Part shown: piece after piece, positions 44,184-52,793 of the stretch
How positions within the stretch are numbered: position 1 is the first letter of the stretch
Layout of the letters: each line of letters begins with the position of its first letter
Source: Balneola vulgaris DSM 17893
Lineage (GTDB): Bacteria; Bacteroidota; Rhodothermia; Balneolales; Balneolaceae
NCBI RefSeq assembly: GCF_000375465.1
Contig: NZ_AQXH01000001.1
Location: 1,201,212 to 1,265,211, forward strand
DNA length: 64,000 nt
Direction: 5' to 3'
Notes under the pieces: model-generated
Database searches by the model: none
The model's input: only the letters and a program-made list of their open reading frames with translations
What the model was told of the DNA's origin: nothing
Made by a program: the position numbers and the translations under genes

Positions 44184-45368
44184 ATGCAGTTACTTTTCTT
44201 TGACGACGAATTATCAAATCGTTTTAAGCCACTTACATTAAGTCGCCCTCTTTCTAATCTCAGAGTTGGTATTCAGACCATTGAAGAAAAGTGGATGTTT
44301 AGTTTAGGCATTGAGCATCATATTCGGTTACTACCTGAGTATCTATCAGGTCTATTTTTATCTGATGATTTTGTTCCAGATTTACAAACAGTATGCATTA
44401 ATTCTAGAGTACTACCAAATCAAGAACTTATATCTGCTATTCAATCGCTCAATGATAACGAAGAACTTAGTTACGATGGAGTATGCATTGCTGCAAAATT
44501 ATCATTACCTCAAAAGCCTGAGCATGGCTTTAAACCCGACGCTTCCAAGTCTATTGCGTTAACTAATGCACCTCATAGCCTAGACTATTTATGGGATATG
44601 TTATCGAGTAATGCCGGTGAAATAGAAGCTGATATTCAACGGTTGAAATTACAACCTTCAGAAGCTGATTTCTCGCATGTAATTCTTTCAAATCCATCGC
44701 AAATTTATATCCACCCTACGGCAACCATAGAAGCTGGATCTATTTTAATTGCCGACAAAGGTCCTATCTATATTGGGATGAATGCTACCGTTGAAGCTGG
44801 CAGTATTCTTAAAGGGCCTGTAGCTGTATGTGATAGTGCTACTATCAAAATGAGCGCTCGTATTTATGATGGCACTACAGTGGGGACTCATTGTAAGGTT
44901 GGTGGGGAAGTATCTAATTCCATCTTTCATTCTTTTAGCAATAAAGGGCATGATGGGTATGTGGGTAATTCCATTATTGGCCAATGGTGTAACTTGGGGG
45001 CAGACACTAACACTTCCAATTTGAAAAACAATTATGGGAAAGTGCACTTACCCAATTGGGACACTAAGCAAGCCTCTGAAGATGGAGTGCAGTTTATGGG
45101 CACAGTAATGGGAGATCATTCAAAAACATCCATTAATACGATGCTAAATACTGGCACCATATGTGGGGTATCTTCCAATATATTCTGTACTGGCTTCCCT
45201 GATAAGTATATCCCTTCATTTACGTGGTACGACGGACTTCAAAATCCAGAATATCGATTTGATAAAGCTATTGAAGCGATGGAAGCAATGATGAAGCGTA
45301 GAGGTGAGCAAGTAACAGATGCCTATGCTACCATGATGAAATATATTTTTGAGCACTCAAAGAGTTAA
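44184..45368 (+). CDS. GlmU-like sugar nucleotidyltransferase/left-handed beta-helix protein (Bacteroidetes type)
   Basis: Probable fulfilment of the GlmU role in UDP-GlcNAc synthesis. The start MQLLFFDDELSNRFKPLTLSRPLSNLRVG is the hallmark of the alternative bacterial GlmU family, with an N-terminal domain unlike standard pyrophosphorylases (no GxGTRM motif). Hexapeptide repeats follow from about residue 170 (for example PTATIEAGSILIADKGPIYI). The C-terminal region includes NLGADTNTSNLKNNYG, which in GlmU relatives lies near the acetyltransferase site. 394 residues. It is divergent from glmS, so the pathway genes are neighbours. Exact reactions are not proven. Confidence 0.8.
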   Translation: MQLLFFDDELSNRFKPLTLSRPLSNLRVGIQTIEEKWMFSLGIEHHIRLLPEYLSGLFLSDDFVPDLQTVCINSRVLPNQELISAIQSLNDNEELSYDGVCIAAKLSLPQKPEHGFKPDASKSIALTNAPHSLDYLWDMLSSNAGEIEADIQRLKLQPSEADFSHVILSNPSQIYIHPTATIEAGSILIADKGPIYIGMNATVEAGSILKGPVAVCDSATIKMSARIYDGTTVGTHCKVGGEVSNSIFHSFSNKGHDGYVGNSIIGQWCNLGADTNTSNLKNNYGKVHLPNWDTKQASEDGVQFMGTVMGDHSKTSINTMLNTGTICGVSSNIFCTGFPDKYIPSFTWYDGLQNPEYRFDKAIEAMEAMMKRRGEQVTDAYATMMKYIFEHSKS

Positions 45369-46945
45369 AGAGCGCTAGAAGAACCCTTTTTATCTAATCT
45401 CTCGAAGCTAATTCGAAGTAGATTTTCCTCACTATTTGCTTCCACTTCGGCATCTAGTTGTCGGCTTAAAACATGGGTGATCTCGGTATGGTCAATTTCA
45501 TTAGGAGCCACACAAATGGCTTCTATGATATTTGGGTTCACCACTTCTACCGTTACTTTTTTACCATCATAGTGGTAGCTAATGTCGATGTCTTTAACAA
45601 AGTCTTCGTTATTCTGATTGATCTTAAATGCGGTAAGTAGAAGTTCAGACAGAAGTAAAGAAAATGGCACAGCCTGATTCACATTAAGAGTAACTTGAAC
45701 AGAGTTTTCTTTGAACCTAAAATTGGAATCATGAATACGCCCTACTTGAGATATCATCACAAATAGCTTGTTTAAGTTGGCCTCTATATCTACTTGGGTT
45801 AGTGAATTGGATTGGTAAATCAATTCTTGAATAATGGCAATTGAACTTATTCTAGTTACGTTTGTCTCAAGCACTTTGCTGATCTCAGGATTGGAAGTTC
45901 TCAACATATCAAGTTGCAGGAAACTTGATATTACGGCCATGTTATTTTTAACACGATGGTGAACTTCTTTTATGAGAATCTCTTTCTCATTCAGTAGTTG
46001 ACCTAAGATCTCATTCGACTTTTTAAGTTCTACATCAGCCTGATATTCACTATATGCATTACTGATAATCCCTGAAACCGACTTAAGGAGTTTATCTTCA
46101 GACTCAGTCCATTTCCGTGTTTCATTAATCTCGTCGAAGCCAACAAAACCGAAATAATAATCCCCTATATAAATTGGGTACACAATCAGTGATTTAATAT
46201 GCTGTTCTTCCAGCATAGCTCTCATGTGACTTGGTATGTTGGAGAGGTCTTCACTATAAATTCGCCCCTCATTGAGGATTAACTCACGCCATTCCGGATT
46301 ATCATTATAGCTTAAATTCTGTAAGTGTTCGATGTGTGGCTCTACCCCCTCAGCACACCACTCATAGGTATTTTTTAGGTTTTGGCCCTCATTGAAGTTC
46401 TCAAAAATGTAAACCCTCGATACATTCGCTGTTTTACCTATAATCTCAAGGGTATCATTGAGCTTACTTTCTAAGGTATGAAGGCTGTTAAAGTTTAAAG
46501 AAATCTCTGCTAAAGCTTCCTGAAATTTTAAACTCCCAGCTAGCTCGTATAACGTTTTATTTAGTTTCTCCTTGTCACTGCGCTCATTCAGTGCTCTTTG
46601 AAGTGCGAAAGGAAGGCGTTGAAGGTTGTCTTTCGTGACAATGTCATTTGCATGCTTTTCTAAGAGGTCGACTTCAACCTCACGACTCATGAAGCCCGAA
46701 AGCATAATAATAGGAATTTCAGGAGATATTTTTTTTGCATAAATAAGGGCTTGATCACCTGAAAATGTTTTTAAGTTATAGTCTGATAAAATTACATCAG
46801 GACTCCAATCAACTACCGCTGACTCGAAATCTTCTTTTGTCTCTACAACTTTCGCTATAATATCTAAATCGGTTTTTCTTAACTGTCGAATAGATAATTC
46901 AGCATCAAGTTCAGAGTCCTCTAATATCAGAACTTTAACTTTCAA
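45365..46945 (-). CDS. Receiver-GAF-HisKA_2 protein with degenerate ATPase domain
   Basis: Three parts are visible. A receiver (about 1-120) has D-E after VLILE and the phosphoacceptor Asp in ILSDYNLKTF (about 55). A GAF-like sensor spans about 140-300. A HisKA_2/HWE-like helical pair has the phosphorylatable His in EVHHRVKNN (about 328). The C-terminal ATPase remnant lacks the usual N-box Asn and DxGxG lid: it reads LSELLLTAFKINQNN where ELxxNAxKH is expected, and no G1 box follows. It may therefore be unable to bind ATP. 526 residues. It is downstream of the receiver gene and the PAS kinase in one leftward cluster. The stop shares 4 bp with the convergent GlmU-like gene. Confidence 0.85.
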   Translation of the reverse strand: MKVKVLILEDSELDAELSIRQLRKTDLDIIAKVVETKEDFESAVVDWSPDVILSDYNLKTFSGDQALIYAKKISPEIPIIMLSGFMSREVEVDLLEKHANDIVTKDNLQRLPFALQRALNERSDKEKLNKTLYELAGSLKFQEALAEISLNFNSLHTLESKLNDTLEIIGKTANVSRVYIFENFNEGQNLKNTYEWCAEGVEPHIEHLQNLSYNDNPEWRELILNEGRIYSEDLSNIPSHMRAMLEEQHIKSLIVYPIYIGDYYFGFVGFDEINETRKWTESEDKLLKSVSGIISNAYSEYQADVELKKSNEILGQLLNEKEILIKEVHHRVKNNMAVISSFLQLDMLRTSNPEISKVLETNVTRISSIAIIQELIYQSNSLTQVDIEANLNKLFVMISQVGRIHDSNFRFKENSVQVTLNVNQAVPFSLLLSELLLTAFKINQNNEDFVKDIDISYHYDGKKVTVEVVNPNIIEAICVAPNEIDHTEITHVLSRQLDAEVEANSEENLLRISFERLDKKGSSSAL

Positions 46946-46978
46946 TGTGACTCCACTAATTCCAAAGCAATTTTTTAA

Positions 46979-47419
46979 TTACGGCAATTCATTTAGAATC
47001 ATCCAATAAAAACCAATATCACGAACTGATTTTGTAAATGATTCGAACTCAACGGGTTTTACGATATAGCTATTTGCACCGAGTTCGTAGCTATGAACCA
47101 AATCTCTTTCTTCTTTTGATGAAGTAAGCATTACCACAGGTAGCTTTTCCGTAATTTCATTTTCACGAATTGCTTTTAGAACTTCAAGGCCATCAACTTT
47201 TGGCATCTTCAAATCCAGAAGCACTACTCTAGGAATATTATGGACACTTCGGCCTTCGAATTCGCCTCGTCCGAAAAGGAAATCTAAAGCTTCTTCTCCA
47301 TCTCGTAAGCGAGTAATTTTGTTACTAATATTGTTTTTTTTGAGGGCTCTTAATGCCAGTTCGGCATCTTGATCGCTATCCTCAACAAGTAGTATCTCTA
47401 CTGTTTTATTTACGTCCAT
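46979..47419 (-). CDS. Single-domain response regulator (Rcp1-like)
   Basis: A 146-residue CheY-like protein, with D14-type acidic residues after LLVEDSDQDAE, the phosphoacceptor Asp69 in VVLLDLKMP, Thr/Ser in VMLTSSKEE, and the Lys of VKPVEF. The extra residues FGRGEFEGRSVHNIP between beta 2 and the Asp are usual in the Rcp1/cyanophytochrome-associated subset. It sits between the large PAS kinase and the receiver-GAF protein on the same strand, with 12-bp and 33-bp gaps, and is almost certainly part of the same phosphorelay. Confidence 0.93.
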   Translation of the reverse strand: MDVNKTVEILLVEDSDQDAELALRALKKNNISNKITRLRDGEEALDFLFGRGEFEGRSVHNIPRVVLLDLKMPKVDGLEVLKAIRENEITEKLPVVMLTSSKEERDLVHSYELGANSYIVKPVEFESFTKSVRDIGFYWMILNELP

Positions 47420-47431
47420 TCTGTCCTCTTG

Positions 47432-50338
47432 TTAGTTTTTGGGTAGTGAAAAGAAAAATGTTGAACCTTCCCCTTCTACGCTTTGGGCCCAAATTTCACC
47501 ACCATGCTTATTTATAATTCTTTTAACTATTGCTAAACCCACACCGGTTCCTTCAAAATCTGTATTTGAATGTAATCGTTGAAATACTCCAAAAAGTTTT
47601 TCGTGATAATCCATGTTGAAACCTGTTCCGTTATCTGAAACGCTATAAACTATTTCGTGCTCTTTTTCTACTGCCTCTACAATAACAACAATTTTTTCTT
47701 TTTTTGCAGAGTATTTATATGCATTTGAAATCAAGTTTACAACTACCTGCTTTAATAATACTAAATCGGCATTTATCATTGGAAGGTTACCAATTTTTAC
47801 ATCTATTTTACCTTCAGGATAATGCTGTGCTTCTTCATCGCATATACTTTCAAATAAAGCAACCATGTCTACGGGGCCTTTCTGCATCGATTTTCGGCCT
47901 AGTCTAGAGAATCCTAAAATATCATCGATCAAACGACCCATTTTAAGGGCGCTGTTTTTGATGACACCGAGTATTCGTTTTCCCTCCTCATCAAGTTCAT
48001 CTGCATAGTCTTCGAACATAATATCTGAGAATCCATTTATGGACCTGAGAGGAGCTCTAAGATCGTGAGAAATGGAGTAACTAAATGATTCAAGCTCTTC
48101 ATTAAGAGCCGCCATTTTTCGTGTTTGAAGCTCTAACTCTGCCGTGCGCTCTTTTACTTTCTCCTCTAACTCATCGGTATAGTTGGCCTCCATTGTGATG
48201 TCGTCAGCATACATGATTAACCCACCAATTTTACCAGGATCATCGTACCAAGGTATCAACTTCCATTTAAGCCAAATTTGTTCGCCATCATCTAAAGTAA
48301 AGGCTTCTTTCTTTTTAGATAATACTTTACCACTTAATGCTCTATTTAATCTATCGGCCCATAATACATAATCCAGAATTGGATGACTCATCGACTGGAA
48401 CTTGACATTATTTAAACTGCCCTGAGTTAAATCAAATTCATTATACCATTGGTCTGAAACTGTAATAAAGTTTAAATCTGCATCTATCATAGCCACTGCA
48501 ACGGGTGCTTGCTGTACAAACTGTTGCAGTTGGCGTTCATTTAATTCTGTTTGCATTGAAGCTATTTTGCGATCATTTATATTCATAAATAACCCACGCA
48601 AGCCAACAAGTTCCGATTTCTCATACACAGGATGCCCTATGGCACGTACCCAAATCTCTTTACCTGTTTGTGTAACAAGAATACACTCTTCATCCCAAGG
48701 CTTACTATCTTCGATGGCCTTATTAATCGCTGCCTCTATAACTGGGCGGTAATCCTCTCTATAGAAATTAATTCCTTCTTCCACTTTTAGTGGTGTTCCT
48801 ATTGGCACTTCATGAATACGATACACTTCATCCGACCAATCAACACTCATTGTTGTAAGATCCACTTCCCATGAACCAATGTGTGCCACTTCTTGAATCT
48901 CAGCTAAGCTCTTTAATGCGTCCTCTAAACTAGCCTTCTGCTGCTCCAGTTCATTTTCTTTCTCTTTAACTCTTGAAATATCTTGAGTAGTACCAATTAT
49001 TTTTGATACATCTCCCTCCTCATTAAGCTGAATATCAGCTACGACTGTAACAAGATGTTTCAATTTTCCTGAAGGGGTGACGATTCTGTATTCTACCTTC
49101 CACGGATCAATACTAGTTCGTGCATTCGCTAAAGCTTCTTTGAGTTTTGGAGCATCACTTGGGTGCACTAGGCTCATTAAATGTTTAGCAATGTCTTCAG
49201 GTTTATAATCCAATTCATACAGTTCTAAGACCTGTTCATCATAAATTCTTTCATCATTTTCAAAATCTATCACCCAAGTGGCTATACCGCTCATTTTCTT
49301 CGAGATGTCTAATATGGCGCGAGTATCATCAAGCGTAGATTCGGTTCTGCGTTTATCGGTAATATCGCGAATCATTCCTACACCATATTTTGGGGAACCG
49401 TCGCTTTCACGAATCAAGGAAGCTGATAACTCAACCCAAATAATATCTTTTTCTTTAGAGATATATCGCTTTACCATTTGATAGGTATCACGTTTTCCTT
49501 CTACTAGCTCCTGATATAAAGCTAAATCTTTATCCACATCATCAGGATGTGTGAACTCAGCAAAAGTCATAGATAGAAGCTGTTTTTTTGTATAGCCCAG
49601 TATTTGAACAAACTGTTCATTTACATCAAATAATTTTCCTTCTTTATCTACTAGTGCAATACCAACCCCCGAGTTATCAAAAACACTTTTAAATAATTTA
49701 TTTAGGTTTTCTTTTTCCTCATCATTTTCATCTAACTGCTTCTGTAAGTTTGTGATAAAAGGGCGAGCAATGAAAAAGCTTAGAATCCCAAATACAACGA
49801 TGGAGAGAAGTAAGAAAAGTCGTTCAAAGCGTACTGCTTTTTCAATTTTAGCTTCTGTCTTGATTTCCATATTCAAGACGATATTATCCATCTGAGCCAG
49901 ATATTGTTGCTCATAAGGTTCTAACTGATCTATGAGATTTCTTAATTGATCAACACTTCCAACCGCAACAATTTCAGAGCTCATTAATTCTACAAGCTTA
50001 GATAAATCTTTAAGCTTTGCACGTTCTTCAGGGAAAGGATGTTCTGAGAAATTTAACCGATCATTGCCATCAATAAGATCATAATGAGAATCAACCCAGA
50101 GAGCATTACCCTCTTTCATTGTTTGAATTATCTCAACAGATTCTTTGTCTTTTGCCTCGTATGCTAACTTTAAAATTTGTTGACTGAGCATACGTTGCCT
50201 ACCAGCCATATTTATAAATCTAGCATCGAGTTCCCTTTCATAAACCGAATAAGAAGGTGCTATTTGAGATAACACCATAAGCACTACTAATACAATCGAT
50301 GCTATGTATATAAGTGTGTTATTTTTAATTTTTGTCAT
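47432..50338 (-). CDS. Large membrane sensor histidine kinase with several PAS domains
   Basis: 968 residues. N-terminal helices (about 7-27 and 172-192) flank a helical periplasmic region with a type IV pilus/PilJ-like sensor (DARFINMAGRQRMLSQQILK). Four PAS-type blocks occupy about 218-720, some with PAC-like ends such as GVGMIRDITD and KIIGTTQDISR. A coiled coil follows at about 725-750. The HisKA His is in SYSISHDLRAPLRS (about 757), with HATPase features NLISNAYKYS, DNGTGF and GTGVGLAIV. It is intact and active by motif. It heads a leftward operon with a single-domain regulator and the degenerate-kinase receiver protein. The signal it senses is not readable. Confidence 0.92.
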   Translation of the reverse strand: MTKIKNNTLIYIASIVLVVLMVLSQIAPSYSVYERELDARFINMAGRQRMLSQQILKLAYEAKDKESVEIIQTMKEGNALWVDSHYDLIDGNDRLNFSEHPFPEERAKLKDLSKLVELMSSEIVAVGSVDQLRNLIDQLEPYEQQYLAQMDNIVLNMEIKTEAKIEKAVRFERLFLLLSIVVFGILSFFIARPFITNLQKQLDENDEEKENLNKLFKSVFDNSGVGIALVDKEGKLFDVNEQFVQILGYTKKQLLSMTFAEFTHPDDVDKDLALYQELVEGKRDTYQMVKRYISKEKDIIWVELSASLIRESDGSPKYGVGMIRDITDKRRTESTLDDTRAILDISKKMSGIATWVIDFENDERIYDEQVLELYELDYKPEDIAKHLMSLVHPSDAPKLKEALANARTSIDPWKVEYRIVTPSGKLKHLVTVVADIQLNEEGDVSKIIGTTQDISRVKEKENELEQQKASLEDALKSLAEIQEVAHIGSWEVDLTTMSVDWSDEVYRIHEVPIGTPLKVEEGINFYREDYRPVIEAAINKAIEDSKPWDEECILVTQTGKEIWVRAIGHPVYEKSELVGLRGLFMNINDRKIASMQTELNERQLQQFVQQAPVAVAMIDADLNFITVSDQWYNEFDLTQGSLNNVKFQSMSHPILDYVLWADRLNRALSGKVLSKKKEAFTLDDGEQIWLKWKLIPWYDDPGKIGGLIMYADDITMEANYTDELEEKVKERTAELELQTRKMAALNEELESFSYSISHDLRAPLRSINGFSDIMFEDYADELDEEGKRILGVIKNSALKMGRLIDDILGFSRLGRKSMQKGPVDMVALFESICDEEAQHYPEGKIDVKIGNLPMINADLVLLKQVVVNLISNAYKYSAKKEKIVVIVEAVEKEHEIVYSVSDNGTGFNMDYHEKLFGVFQRLHSNTDFEGTGVGLAIVKRIINKHGGEIWAQSVEGEGSTFFFSLPKN

Positions 50339-50359
50339 ATAAACCTATCGCAATTGAGC

Positions 50360-50920
50360 TCAGAAAACTCTCCGTGTTGTTAGATATGCATCGCTCCAGT
50401 ACCTTTGTTGAAGTGCCGAAATCATCACCCCTGAGCTTGTTGAAGCGTGCAAAAATTGTTCGTTATTTATCATTATACCTACGTGCAGGGTCTTTTTACC
50501 CGTTCTAAAAAACACGAGGTCACCTATTTTAATGTTCTTCTTTTTTACAGACTTACCAACTTTGATTTGATCGGCGGTAACACGTGGAATCTTAATTTCA
50601 AAATAGTCATGTAACACAATCTGCATAAATGAGGAACAGTCAACTCCACTATAACCACTCCCACCTAATACATAGGGTACTCCTTTCCAATCGATATAAG
50701 CCCGATCTAAAAGTTCTTTCATTTTCTTTTCATCTTTTGAAAGCGCTTTAGAAGCCGAAGATGCATTCGCCGTAGAAGCCAAAGCTGGCTTTTTAGTAGG
50801 CTTTTGTTCTACAACTTTTGGTGGAACTTTTTTTCTTTCTTCCCATGGGATGGTACCTCTCTTCACGGTCCCACACGCCATCAGGACAATCCACAAAACA
50901 ACTATTCGCTTTAACGACAT
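50360..50920 (-). CDS. NlpC/P60 lipoprotein, peptidoglycan endopeptidase
   Basis: Cleaves peptide cross-links or stems in the cell wall. The N-terminus MSLKRIVVLWIVLMACG gives a lipobox (LMAC), so it is probably anchored to a membrane. A Lys/Pro/Ser-rich linker spans about 25-65. The NlpC/P60 domain (about 66-186) has catalytic Cys in GVDCSSFMQ (about 93), His in KTLHVGIM (about 147) and the third polar residue in FLHAS (about 159). 186 residues. It is 21 bp upstream of the PAS kinase gene, so co-transcription is possible. Confidence 0.9.
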   Translation of the reverse strand: MSLKRIVVLWIVLMACGTVKRGTIPWEERKKVPPKVVEQKPTKKPALASTANASSASKALSKDEKKMKELLDRAYIDWKGVPYVLGGSGYSGVDCSSFMQIVLHDYFEIKIPRVTADQIKVGKSVKKKNIKIGDLVFFRTGKKTLHVGIMINNEQFLHASTSSGVMISALQQRYWSDAYLTTRRVF

Positions 50921-51016
50921 AAATACCGTACAGGTTGGTAATAAAACTGATTAATAATGTCTATCTTCGAAGGTAGTATAAATGAATCAAAAGTTTATTC
51001 AAATTACTGAAAAAGA

Positions 51017-51736
51017 ATGAGATTGCTAGTTAATATAGATCACGTAGCCACACTTCGAAATGCTAGAGGCGAAGGATATCCTAACCCTGTTGATGCGGCC
51101 AAAATCTGCGAGCAACATGGAGCTTCAGGTATAGTATTCCATTTGCGAGGAGACCGCAGGCATATAAAAGATGAAGATGTGTTTGCTTTAAAAGATGCTG
51201 TTACTGGCACCTTAGATTTTGAAATGGCAGCAACCGATGAGATGATTCAGATCTTGGCTAAAGTACAACCTCATCTTTGCACCCTAGTACCTGAAGGCCG
51301 ACTTGAATTAACAACCGAAGGCGGCTTAAACATGAAAGCTGTATTTGAAGATTTTAAGTCGCGAGTATTCCCTGCTATTCGTAAACATCCTATTGAAATC
51401 AGTTTGTTCTTAGATCCTAATCCTGAGGACATTGAGCTAGCACATCAATTAGGCACTGATGCCATTGAATTGCACACTGGTAATTATGCTAATGCTGCCG
51501 ATGATACATTGAGGAAAGCAGAACTAGATCGCTTAGCGAAAGCAGCAGAACTTGCTCACGGTTTTGGTATAAAAGTAAACGGTGGACATGGTTTGAACCA
51601 GCAAAACCTTAAACCGTTTATAGATGCGGTGCCTCACCTCAATGAAGTGAGTATCGGCCATGCACTTATTAGTGATGCCATTTTTGATGGACTGGGCAAA
51701 ACAGTAGAGAATTATATAAAGATCATTGAAAGGTGA
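51017..51736 (+). CDS. pdxJ: Pyridoxine 5'-phosphate synthase
   Basis: Ring-closing step of vitamin B6 synthesis (from 1-deoxyxylulose 5-phosphate and 3-amino-1-hydroxyacetone phosphate). VNIDHVATLRNARG at residues 4-17 is the family start, followed by HLRGDRRHI with the substrate-binding Arg residues, and FEMAATDEM. VNGGHGLN (about 186-193) and EVSIGHALI complete the TIM-barrel. 239 residues, normal. Translation start has a weak AAAAAGA before it. Confidence 0.95.
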   Translation: MRLLVNIDHVATLRNARGEGYPNPVDAAKICEQHGASGIVFHLRGDRRHIKDEDVFALKDAVTGTLDFEMAATDEMIQILAKVQPHLCTLVPEGRLELTTEGGLNMKAVFEDFKSRVFPAIRKHPIEISLFLDPNPEDIELAHQLGTDAIELHTGNYANAADDTLRKAELDRLAKAAELAHGFGIKVNGGHGLNQQNLKPFIDAVPHLNEVSIGHALISDAIFDGLGKTVENYIKIIER

Positions 51737-51812
51737 TTGATCTCGGTTACATATCTTTTCCTCCAAGGCAGGATATGCTTTTTAACAAAAGTAGAAATTT
51801 AATCAACGAGTC

Positions 51813-51833
51813 TTCCTCTCCGCGGGAGAGGAA
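51813..51833. repeat. Small palindromic element upstream of era
   Basis: TTCCTCTCC, GCG, GGAGAGGAA: a perfect 9-bp inverted repeat in the 115-bp gap between pdxJ and era. No T run follows. Similar in style to the CCCCTCTCTAGAGGGG palindromes near the DUF559 gene. Probably an extragenic repeat. Confidence 0.5.
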
Positions 51834-51851
51834 ACAAAGGAGAGAATCATA

Positions 51852-52739
51852 ATGAGTGAAACGAATACCCCCCATAAATCCGGTTATGTAGCCATAGTAG
51901 GTAAGCCTAATGCGGGCAAATCAACCTTAATGAATCAGATTCTAGGGACTAAACTCTCTATTACCACTCATAAACCACAAACTACTCGTCATCAAATAAT
52001 TGGAATTCATTCTGAAGAGAATTCTCAAATTATATTTTTAGATACGCCTGGTATTATTCATCCTAAGTATGAGCTACAAAAAGCTATGATGCGTTTTGTA
52101 GAAAAGGCAGAAAGAGAAGCCGATGTAATTCTGTTTATAGTAGATGCTCATGAAAAGAATATGCCGGAATATGCTTTCGACACCCTCAAGCACCTTCGAA
52201 AACCAGTAATCTTAGTAGTTAACAAAATTGATACCGCCGAGCAGGAAACTGTTGAAGCCTTAGCTGCCGCATTAAACGAGGATTACGAATTTAACAGCAC
52301 AGTCTTTATTTCTGCTTTAGAAGGAGTTGGCATGAGTGGACTCATGGAAGGGATTTCTAAATTACTTCCCCCAGGACCACCCTTTTATCCTAAAGATGAG
52401 CTAAGTGAACACCCCGTACGATTTTTTGTATCTGAACTTATTCGCGAACAGGTGTTCTTACAATACCATGAAGAGCTCCCTTATTCTGCTACGGTCGATA
52501 TTATTCAATATGAAGAACGCGAGGACCTGGACTATATCAATGCCGAAGTGATTGTAAACAGAAGTTCTCAAAAAGGAATGATTATAGGCAAAGGTGGCAA
52601 AGCGATTAAGAAATTAGGTATGGCTTCACGAGCTACTATCGAAGAGTTTGTTGGCCGCAAAGTATTCCTAGACCTTCATGTTAAAGTACGAGACAAATGG
52701 CGTGAAAAAGAGAATATGGTTCGTAATTTCGGATACTGA
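51852..52739 (+). CDS. era: GTPase Era
   Basis: Essential GTPase that binds 16S rRNA and helps 30S assembly. Motifs: G1 GKPNAGKST (about residues 17-25), G2 Thr in KPQTTRHQ, G3 DTPG, G4 NKID and G5-type SALEG. The KH domain (about 200-290) has IIGKGGKAIKKLG, the RNA-binding GxxG loop. 295 residues. AAAGGAG precedes the ATG at a reasonable spacing. Confidence 0.97.
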   Translation: MSETNTPHKSGYVAIVGKPNAGKSTLMNQILGTKLSITTHKPQTTRHQIIGIHSEENSQIIFLDTPGIIHPKYELQKAMMRFVEKAEREADVILFIVDAHEKNMPEYAFDTLKHLRKPVILVVNKIDTAEQETVEALAAALNEDYEFNSTVFISALEGVGMSGLMEGISKLLPPGPPFYPKDELSEHPVRFFVSELIREQVFLQYHEELPYSATVDIIQYEEREDLDYINAEVIVNRSSQKGMIIGKGGKAIKKLGMASRATIEEFVGRKVFLDLHVKVRDKWREKENMVRNFGY

Positions 52740-52793
52740 TTTTCTCGTGCAAATACTTTAAACTCGAATTCATTCAATAATTCGGGTTTAATT

